Positions 59,236-64,000 of a stretch of DNA of 64,000 nt are shown one piece after another. The stretch lies in assembly GCA_024655885.1 (NCBI GenBank), contig JANLFN010000004.1, positions 172,509 to 236,508 on the forward strand, in the 5' to 3' direction. Both the position numbers and the translations under genes were made by a program. The stretch's first letter is position 1, and each line of letters starts with the position of its first letter. Source of the DNA: Eubacteriales bacterium (GTDB lineage Bacteria > Bacillota > Clostridia > Acetivibrionales > JANLFN01). The notes under the pieces are model-generated. The model had not been told where the DNA came from and did no database searches. It saw nothing but the letters and a program-made list of their open reading frames with translations.

Positions 59236-59628
59236 ATGAATGATGACCTTAATAAAAAAATAAAACAGGTTGCAGATATGTTAAGTCAGGAAAACATGCC
59301 CGAGAATGTAAAGGAATTGCTCTCCCTTTTAACCAGCTCCGACAATAAAGACGAAAGCAGTCCAAAAGCGGTTCAAATGCCTGAGCGGAAGGATGACAAG
59401 CCAAACGGGAGCGAGTTGGAGGAGAGCCTTGATATGGTACGAAAGGTAACAAAGATAATGGATAGGCTGAATAACACTAAAGACCCCAGTATAAACCTCC
59501 TGCATTCCATAAAGCCTTTTTTAAACGCCAAAAGGCAGAAAAGACTTGACGGCTGTATAAAACTTATTCAGTTATCCCGCCTGTCAAGATTAATGGATGA
59601 GTCTGAAAAAGAGCAGAAAGGGGAATGA
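59236..59628 (+). CDS. Hypothetical charged protein, second gene of the operon
   Basis: A 130-residue protein: a helical start LNKKIKQVADMLSQENMPENVKELLSLL, a Ser/Lys/Glu-rich middle and a C-terminal helical part (KVTKIMDRLNNTKDPSINLLHSIKPFLNAKRQKRLDGCIKLIQLSRL). The start GATxLSQENMPxN resembles proteins seen in clostridial sporulation-linked neighbourhoods, but I cannot name the family. The ATG at 59236 follows GGGGGAGTAG. Three bases separate its stop from the next start. Confidence 0.72.
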   Translation: MNDDLNKKIKQVADMLSQENMPENVKELLSLLTSSDNKDESSPKAVQMPERKDDKPNGSELEESLDMVRKVTKIMDRLNNTKDPSINLLHSIKPFLNAKRQKRLDGCIKLIQLSRLSRLMDESEKEQKGE

Positions 59629-59631
59629 GTT

Positions 59632-59970
59632 ATGGCTGATAGAAAAAACCAACCCGGCAGACGGAGATACTATTTGCCGGACACCAGCATCAAGGCGGAT
59701 TTTCCCAATACTGACGGCAGCCCCGGTAAAAATTCCCTTGAGGAAGCCGTAAGCATCCCCCCTCCCAATGAGTTTGAAAGCATCGCCGAGAGGAAATTTG
59801 GACGAAAGCCTGTGCGCAGCAGCAGGCCAAACTTTTTGGATATCTTTAGACGCATTAAAGTGGATGAGATCATTCTGATCGGATTGATCTTTGTTTTATT
59901 GGATGAAGGCATCGAGGATGAACTCTTGCTGGTGGTGCTGGTATACCTGCTCTTATCCGGAAGGGAATGA
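59632..59970 (+). CDS. Hypothetical protein with C-terminal hydrophobic hairpin, third gene of the operon
   Basis: A 112-residue protein. The first 75 residues are polar and basic (NQPGRRRYYLPDTSIKADF, RKFGRKPVRSSRPNFLDIF). The end, DEIILIGLIFVLLDEGIEDELLLVVLVYLLLSGRE, has two hydrophobic runs, each led by acidic residues, and resembles the motif of the nearby microproteins. A tail-anchored membrane protein is likely. It overlaps the operon rhythm of the two genes before it and ends 19 bases before a terminator-like hairpin. Confidence 0.72.
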   Translation: MADRKNQPGRRRYYLPDTSIKADFPNTDGSPGKNSLEEAVSIPPPNEFESIAERKFGRKPVRSSRPNFLDIFRRIKVDEIILIGLIFVLLDEGIEDELLLVVLVYLLLSGRE

Positions 59971-59988
59971 TAAAATGAAAGTGAAATA

Positions 59989-60017
59989 CAATAGAGACCG
60001 GTTGCCGGTCTCTATTG
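59989..60017. terminator. Hairpin between convergent small genes
   Basis: CAATAGAGACCGG and CCGGTCTCTATTG form a perfect 13-base stem with a TTG loop. It lies 18 bases after the operon stop and 70 bases after the stop of the converging microprotein gene. No U tract is seen on either side. Confidence 0.65.
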
Positions 60018-60087
60018 TGATAAGTACATATTCCTGCAGGTCATTTACTTTCCGGGATAAATGCCGCCGTCTCCATGCCAGCCTGAA

Positions 60088-60201
60088 CTACTTGGGATCA
60101 AAGTCCTCTCTGCCGAACCCGTCAAACAATAACAGGAACAGAATGATAAAGAATAAAATCGCACCGTTGTCAAAGTTGCCTTTACCGCCAAAAAAGCCCA
60201 T
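60088..60201 (-). CDS. Microprotein with FFIILFLLLF motif (minus strand)
   Basis: A 37-residue protein: MGFFGGKGNFDNGAILFFII, then LFLLLFDGFG and a REDFDPK tail. The core FFIILFLLLF is shared with the protein at 58564, and both begin MGF. The ATG at 60201 follows TTAGGAGGG, a strong site, so it is very likely translated. It faces the three-gene operon. No function is known; a membrane-surface or spore-coat role is possible. Confidence 0.75.
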   Translation of the reverse strand: MGFFGGKGNFDNGAILFFIILFLLLFDGFGREDFDPK

Positions 60202-60415
60202 ACAATTTCCCTCCTAAAACCTGATTATTAAAATTACACTACATACTATTCAAAGCCGCTTTCTTTTGCTACAAGTCCAGCAAACTTTTATTCCACGGCA
60301 AGAAAATATTCAAATAATATATCACAAAACAGGTAAAAATAAAATTTGTGGTGTAAAAGGTTTTTCATAAAACATAAGCCTATGAATTAAGAAATTATGC
60401 AAAAGGAGAATTGAC
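60202..60415. other. Divergent promoter region before sleB
   Basis: AT-rich gap of 214 bases between the minus-strand microprotein and sleB. It should hold both promoters; the TTTTTCATAAAACATAAGCC stretch near 60360 could be a sporulation-sigma site, but the match is too loose to call. Confidence 0.3.
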
Positions 60416-61123
60416 TTGAGGAAGAAAAGACTTTTACCTGTTTTTATTACCGTATTTCTAACTTTGATTGCATGCACCTCCATGCTGGTTTATAAAAGTG
60501 AGATTGCAGACTTGTACGGATTCAGCCGGGCCGCACTTTCGTACTACGGCTCCCAGGGTCAGGAAGTTATAAACATACAGGCCAAATTATACAATTGGGG
60601 CTATTACAAGGGTATCGTAGACGGCATCTACGGCTATGAAACCTATAAGGCGGTAAAGCTGTTTCAATACAAGAACGGCTTAACGGTAGACGGAATCGCC
60701 GGTCCTGAAACACTGGCGGCCCTCGGCCTTCCCACCGGCACCCAGGCCAGTTACTCCACCAGCGCGTCGGTGGACAAAGACACAAACCTCCTGGCCCACC
60801 TGATCTACGGGGAGGCCAGAGGGGAACCCTATGTGGGCCAGGTAGCGGTCGGAGGGGTTATTATGAACAGGACAAGGGACAGCCGGTTTCCGAAAACAAT
60901 CGCCGGTGTGATATACCAGCCGGGCGCCTTTGATGCGGTGTCCGACGGCCAAATCAACCTGGAACCGGACAGTACTGCCTATAAGGCAGCAAGGGATGCC
61001 ATAAACGGCTGGGATCCATCCGGCGGCGCCATTTATTATTTCAACCCCGCAACGGCCACCAGTAAATGGATATGGTCCCGGACTATCATAACCGTGATAG
61101 GAAAACACTACTTTGCAAAATAA
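60416..61123 (+). CDS. sleB: Spore cortex-lytic-type cell wall hydrolase (SleB family)
   Basis: A 235-residue exported enzyme. N-terminal membrane or signal segment (VFITVFLTLIACTSMLVY), a peptidoglycan-binding domain at about residues 45-100 (QGQEVINIQAKLYNWGYYKGIVDGIYGYETYKAVKLFQ), then the Hydrolase_2 domain (LLAHLIYGEARGEPYVGQVAVGGVIMNRTRDSRFPKTI with catalytic Glu, then GAFDAVSDGQIN and AIYYFNP). SleB lytic transglycosylases break spore cortex during germination. The TTG start at 60416 follows AAAGGAG at seven bases. No ypeB lies beside it, unlike in Bacillus, so it may be one of the clostridial SleB-like enzymes that work alone. Confidence 0.9.
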   Translation: MRKKRLLPVFITVFLTLIACTSMLVYKSEIADLYGFSRAALSYYGSQGQEVINIQAKLYNWGYYKGIVDGIYGYETYKAVKLFQYKNGLTVDGIAGPETLAALGLPTGTQASYSTSASVDKDTNLLAHLIYGEARGEPYVGQVAVGGVIMNRTRDSRFPKTIAGVIYQPGAFDAVSDGQINLEPDSTAYKAARDAINGWDPSGGAIYYFNPATATSKWIWSRTIITVIGKHYFAK

Positions 61124-61141
61124 GCTTCAAACGGCCGGACC

Positions 61142-61171
61142 AATGCCGCCTGAGAGTCCTCAGGCGGCATT
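61142..61171. terminator. Bidirectional terminator between sleB and the membrane protein
   Basis: AATGCCGCCTGAG and CTCAGGCGGCATT form a perfect 13-base stem with a four-base loop. It covers the last codons of the minus-strand gene and lies 18 bases after the sleB stop. Confidence 0.7.
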
Positions 61172-62041
61172 GAGTTCTTCCCGGTGCGTTTTGAATGCCA
61201 AAAAAACATAGAACACAAGAGAGGAAAACAGAAGCGTTTTAAAAATCCAGTTTACAAAAAACAACATCATATTGACCGCCATGTTGGGTGGATTTTGCTG
61301 CCCCATCATTCCCTGCACATAGATGAACAGGAACTGGTAGACCCCATAGGCAATGTCCACAGCCACAAGCCTTGCGGCAAAACTCCAAAAAAAGGAGTCC
61401 ACCGTGCGTTTGCCCCGCAGGAAGGCACCTTTTCCCACGTTCAATGCGGCGGGATACCAGAAAAACATGTAGGCTCTGAAAAACAGCAGGCCCAGTGCCA
61501 GAACCCCTGCCGTTAAAGCATCAAAAAAAACCGCCGACAAAAGAAGGCCGGAGTTGCCTCCCAGCCATGCCTTGGTGATCATAATGGCAGGCACCGAAGC
61601 GACGGCCGCAAAAATCACAAACAGCAGGCTGAAAAACAGGACCTTGAATGAAATCCATGCGGTCCTGGAAAAATATTTTTTGATTCCCCAGACCAGTTCG
61701 CCTTTAAACTTGGGCTTTGAATCCACCGCATTGTTAATAATGCCCAAGAGGCCGGAAAAAGCAAGCCCTATGAGAAGGGACACCGCCGCCAGCAGCCCCA
61801 GTGTGATCAGTGCGGCTTTTAAGGCCGTATTCCATTTCGACAGAAACCCGATGCTCAATCGGATGAGGGATAGGATGCTGTCCAACAAATTGCCTATGCC
61901 AAAGGTGCCAAAGCCATATAGCAGGGTGGAAACAGGATTGTATCGTCCAATCCCGCAGCCGACCAGGGTTATCAGGCTAAAATACAGTATTGCGAACGGC
62001 CGTTTGAACATAATCCGGACGGCGTCTCCGTAAGTTGCCAT
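61160..62041 (-). CDS. Multi-pass membrane protein, function unknown
   Basis: A 293-residue protein with about six hydrophobic segments (ALITLGLLAAVSLLIGLAFSG, VLFFSLLFVIFAAVASVPAIMI, LTAGVLALGLLFFRAYMFFWYPAALNV, MLFFVNWIFKTLLFSSLVFYVFLAF). The segment ending YPAALNVGKGAFLRGKRTVDSFFW resembles DUF4013-type membrane proteins. No function is known. The ATG at 62041 follows GAAGG; a start six codons earlier is possible. It is a single gene opposite sleB. Confidence 0.78.
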   Translation of the reverse strand: MATYGDAVRIMFKRPFAILYFSLITLVGCGIGRYNPVSTLLYGFGTFGIGNLLDSILSLIRLSIGFLSKWNTALKAALITLGLLAAVSLLIGLAFSGLLGIINNAVDSKPKFKGELVWGIKKYFSRTAWISFKVLFFSLLFVIFAAVASVPAIMITKAWLGGNSGLLLSAVFFDALTAGVLALGLLFFRAYMFFWYPAALNVGKGAFLRGKRTVDSFFWSFAARLVAVDIAYGVYQFLFIYVQGMMGQQNPPNMAVNMMLFFVNWIFKTLLFSSLVFYVFLAFKTHREELNAA

Positions 62042-62242
62042 AAAAATACCTTCTTTCATCTGCCGGTTTTTTCCTTATGCCTTTGCACATTAGGTTCCAT
62101 ATTACTTTATATATATTTGATCATTTTTATTCTTTTCCGGAAATTCTTTCATGCCTTTCATTCCCAGGGCCATCCTGGCACAGTCAATATCCTTCATTAT
62201 AGCATAAAACAGGTTTAATTACACAAACCGTATAACGTTTTC

Positions 62243-62271
62243 CTGACACGGTTTTTATATTCTGGTATAAT
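62243..62271 (+). promoter_or_regulatory. Sigma-A promoter of the Crp/Fnr gene
   Basis: CTGACA (62243-62248) and TATAAT (62266-62271) are 17 bases apart. The start codon is 32 bases after the -10. A minus-strand TATAAT near 62198 may serve the divergent membrane-protein gene. Confidence 0.75.
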
Positions 62272-62303
62272 TATTGTGAAATAGCTTTTCAGGGGTGAGC
62301 GCC

Positions 62304-62981
62304 ATGAAAGATGCGGAAATTATAAAACGCTCCAGCTTCTTCTTCGAGCTTAACGAAGAGGAACTGCAAAAGATTGCGGATATATCGGTGGAGAGAAAAT
62401 ACAAAAAAAATATGGTCCTATTTATGGAAGGTGATCCTGGGGAAGCCTTCTACTACATAAAATCCGGGAAGATGAAAGTATTCAGGATCTATGAGGACGG
62501 CAAAGAACACATCCTGAATATTTTGGGTGAGGGCGACGTATTTGGAGAAGCCACTCTCTTCAACGGCTCTGCTTATCCCGCTTCCGCCGTAGTTTACGAA
62601 GATGCGATCATCGGCGCAATAAAAAACAGTGACCTTGAAAAGCTGGTCAAAGAAAATTCCGAGCTTTCCTTGAAGCTTATCAAGATCCTGACCAGGAAGC
62701 TCCTGTCCGCACAGCAAAAAGTCAGGGACATGGCTTTCAACGATGTATTTGCACGCACCGCCTCCCAGCTCATCAAGCTCTCCAGGGACTTTGGAAAAAA
62801 GGGCGCCGCCGGGACAGAGATAGCCATACCCCTCTCCCGCCAGGAGCTGGCAGACATGGTGGGCACCACAAGGGAAACCATGTCCAGGGTCATCAGCCGG
62901 TTTAAAAAAGAAAAATCCATTGCTGAAGAAAAGGACAGGATCATCATCCTCAGCGAGGACAAATTGAAAAGCTGGACATGA
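62304..62981 (+). CDS. Crp/Fnr-family transcriptional regulator
   Basis: A 225-residue regulator. The cyclic-nucleotide-binding-type beta barrel covers residues 15-130 (MVLFMEGDPGEAFYYIKSGKMKVFRI, ILGEGDVFGEATLFNGSAYPASAVV), followed by the long dimer helix and a winged helix (IAIPLSRQELADMVGTTRETMSRVISRFKKE). No cysteine cluster for an Fnr Fe-S centre is present. The barrel lacks an obvious RxS cAMP site, so the ligand is unknown. The ATG at 62304 follows GGGGTGAG. A terminator follows the gene. Confidence 0.92.
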   Translation: MKDAEIIKRSSFFFELNEEELQKIADISVERKYKKNMVLFMEGDPGEAFYYIKSGKMKVFRIYEDGKEHILNILGEGDVFGEATLFNGSAYPASAVVYEDAIIGAIKNSDLEKLVKENSELSLKLIKILTRKLLSAQQKVRDMAFNDVFARTASQLIKLSRDFGKKGAAGTEIAIPLSRQELADMVGTTRETMSRVISRFKKEKSIAEEKDRIIILSEDKLKSWT

Positions 62982-62984
62982 GTA

Positions 62985-63008
62985 AAGCCTGGAATGGCAC
63001 CAGGCCTT
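62985..63008 (+). terminator. Terminator after the Crp/Fnr gene
   Basis: AAGCCTGG pairs with CCAGGC around a seven-base loop just after the stop codon, followed by CTTACCCGTTTTAAATTT. The U run is interrupted, so it is a moderate terminator. Confidence 0.55.
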
Positions 63009-63041
63009 ACCCGTTTTAAATTTCTAAAAACAGCACCCCCG

Positions 63042-63194
63042 TTACTTTCTTCCCCGTGCCGTCCCTTTGCCGGTGGGGCAGTTGCCGCCCTTTGTGCCTT
63101 CTCCTGAGGCATTTTCTCCCAGCTGGTCGTTGTCTATCCGAGGTTCAATGCCGCGGGCCGTTTTCTTTTCCTGGTTTCTGCCTTTATTGCCCAT
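63042..63194 (-). CDS. Small basic hypothetical protein
   Basis: A 50-residue, Gly/Lys/Arg-rich protein: MGNKGRNQEKKTARGIEPRI, then a Gly/Asn/Ser part and a GKGTARGRK end. The ATG at 63194 has AAGGAGGGAAAGG upstream, which is strong support for translation. No family is recognised. The composition recalls small acidic or basic spore or nucleoid proteins, but this is only a resemblance. Confidence 0.6.
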   Translation of the reverse strand: MGNKGRNQEKKTARGIEPRIDNDQLGENASGEGTKGGNCPTGKGTARGRK

Positions 63195-63249
63195 AATCCT
63201 TTCCCTCCTTTCCCTTCACTTCCTTCTTTTATACCGTGAATTCTCTCTA

Positions 63250-63450
63250 TCACTGCAGCAGTGAAAGCTTTTTCAAGGTATTGTCGTCCACCTCTTCTAC
63301 CTCTCCCTTCAATATCTTGAAGATGTACTCTTTGCTCAGGCCCGTGGCCTGCGCATATTCGTCAAAGCTCATATTGCCGCTTGCCCTGCGGATGGTGTCC
63401 ATCAGCCGGTCGGAACGGTTGTTTTTTATTCCACTGGCTTCTCCTTCCAT
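63250..63450 (-). CDS. Small helix-turn-helix-like protein
   Basis: A 66-residue protein. MDTIRRASGNMSFDEYAQATGLSKEYIFKILKGEVEEVDDNTLKKL has the spacing of a HTH_3/Xre-type DNA-binding domain, with TGLSKEYIFKILKG as the turn and recognition helix. It could be a small repressor. The ATG at 63450 follows GGAAGGGAGGAG. It is one of three short minus-strand genes with strong ribosome binding sites in a row. Confidence 0.75.
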   Translation of the reverse strand: MEGEASGIKNNRSDRLMDTIRRASGNMSFDEYAQATGLSKEYIFKILKGEVEEVDDNTLKKLSLLQ

Positions 63451-63537
63451 TGCAACTCCTCCCTTCCTGTCTCTCCTTGCGCAGCACCCATCTTAAACCG
63501 CTCTTTTCCGGATTGCCCACCGGGATTGAGCCCTTTC

Positions 63538-63696
63538 TCAGCTTGGGTCGTTTTCATCCAGAAATACCCGGGTTACCCTTGTGCAATTTCCCTTTTTAAT
63601 ATCCTCCCGGGTGGCATCCTCGCCGAATTTTTCATCCGGATACCCGGGCGCAACCCGAGGCTCCTTCCTCTGTTTTCTTTCCTTTTTATCCTTCAC
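63538..63696 (-). CDS. Small charged hypothetical protein
   Basis: A 52-residue protein with KDKKERKQRKEPRVAPGYPD, FGEDATREDIKKGNCTRVTR and VFLDENDPS. The GTG start at 63696 follows GAGAGGGTG. The single cysteine in GNCTRVTRVF may matter; I recall similar short GNxTxVTRxxxDExDP proteins in Clostridia but no function. It is the first of the three small minus-strand genes. Confidence 0.6.
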   Translation of the reverse strand: MKDKKERKQRKEPRVAPGYPDEKFGEDATREDIKKGNCTRVTRVFLDENDPS

Positions 63697-64000
63697 GGTT
63701 CACCCTCTCCTCAAGCCAAGTTTATATACGCACTTCTATTCTTACCATTTTAAAATAGTATTGCCTGATAAAAAACAATTTATGAAAAAAGCGGGGTTAA
63801 AATTAGGGACACTTCTGCTTTGTTGCCATGTATTTATATCAGCTAGCCTATTGGTCATCCGTCAATCTTGCGATTTTATTGCAGTTTTAATCCTTATGTC
63901 AATTTAAAACTCCTTTTGGTCTGTACATCGTCCATTCACGCAAACAACAATAAAAAGCCTTTACACTTCGTGCAAGACCTTTGGTTTTTGACTCTTTCTA
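63697..64000. other. Right-end stretch with no assigned gene
   Basis: About 300 bases, AT-rich at first. A 41-codon frame on the plus strand from 63781 (MKKAGLKLGTLLLCCHVFIS) has no ribosome binding site and I do not call it. No terminator or RNA gene is evident before the window ends. Confidence 0.3.

Noticed and set aside
62102..62197. 31-residue minus-strand frame upstream of the membrane-protein gene
   Set aside because: Its ATG directly abuts a TATAAT box, so there is no room for a leader or ribosome binding site.
63781..63906. 41-residue hydrophobic plus-strand frame
   Set aside because: No ribosome binding site or promoter; could be chance in AT-rich DNA.
1..64000. CRISPR arrays, rRNA and tRNA genes, intact transposases or prophage
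   Set aside because: No regularly spaced repeats, no conserved rRNA or tRNA sequence and no transposase or phage protein motif was found.

Overview
The window is a bacterial chromosome segment that best fits an anaerobic, spore-forming member of the Clostridia. The evidence is a cytoplasmic [FeFe] hydrogenase beside a formate dehydrogenase, rubrerythrin, a SleB-type cortex hydrolase, a GerMN lipoprotein, S-layer-homology proteins, clostridial small-protein families (DUF1540, RCKP rubredoxin-like) and strong AGGAGG ribosome binding sites. No rRNA, tRNA, CRISPR array or intact transposase was seen, and I cannot name the genus. Most of the window looks moderately GC-rich. The stretch from about 29 to 37.4 kb is visibly AT-rich and looks like an exchanged polysaccharide cassette.

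Layout. (1) 0-7.2 kb: molybdenum/tungsten and formate/H2 block: tungstate-binding protein tupA (cut by the window start) behind a Moco/Tuco-type riboswitch, mogA, and the operon hydA-fdhA-mobA-fdhD. (2) 7.2-16.4 kb: small metalloproteins, rubrerythrin, a GerMN lipoprotein and housekeeping genes (CoA-binding protein, yigZ, Nudix, hflX, a GH18 protein, an MFS exporter). (3) 16.6-25.4 kb: surface block with a sipW-tasA type operon and two SLH proteins. (4) 25.5-45.7 kb: a long minus-strand cell-surface glycan locus. Its upstream end holds a sigma-like protein with a small partner, then Wzz, tyrosine kinase, PHP phosphatase, priming glycosyltransferase and the NusG paralogue LoaP. A terminator-like hairpin follows loaP, then dTDP-rhamnose genes, the AT-rich cassette (FrhB-like protein, flippase, pyruvyl transferase, polymerase, three glycosyltransferases) and GDP-D-glycero-D-manno-heptose genes. 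(5) 45.9-54 kb: DUF378, DUF1992, a chemoreceptor, yebC, an ArsR regulator, a CoA-disulfide-reductase/rhodanese fusion and a YkuK protein. (6) 54-57.8 kb: thiol-redox operon ccdA-tlpA-(Trx-TrxR fusion)-TrxR-like. (7) 57.8-64 kb: a repeat element, a group of tiny hydrophobic proteins with a shared motif, a three-gene operon of unknown function, sleB, a Crp/Fnr regulator and several very small genes.

How it fits together. The first block supplies tungstate or molybdate, makes the pterin guanine dinucleotide cofactor, activates formate dehydrogenase and couples it to H2 chemistry. The surface block and glycan locus together would make S-layer/SLH proteins, TasA-like fibres and a heptose- and rhamnose-containing, possibly pyruvylated glycan. 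That locus appears controlled at initiation by a split sigma factor and at elongation by LoaP. The least understood parts are the microprotein group near 58-60 kb, the JAMM-like motif in HflX, the FdhA/HydA pair without partner subunits and an unassigned structured RNA candidate near 54.1 kb.
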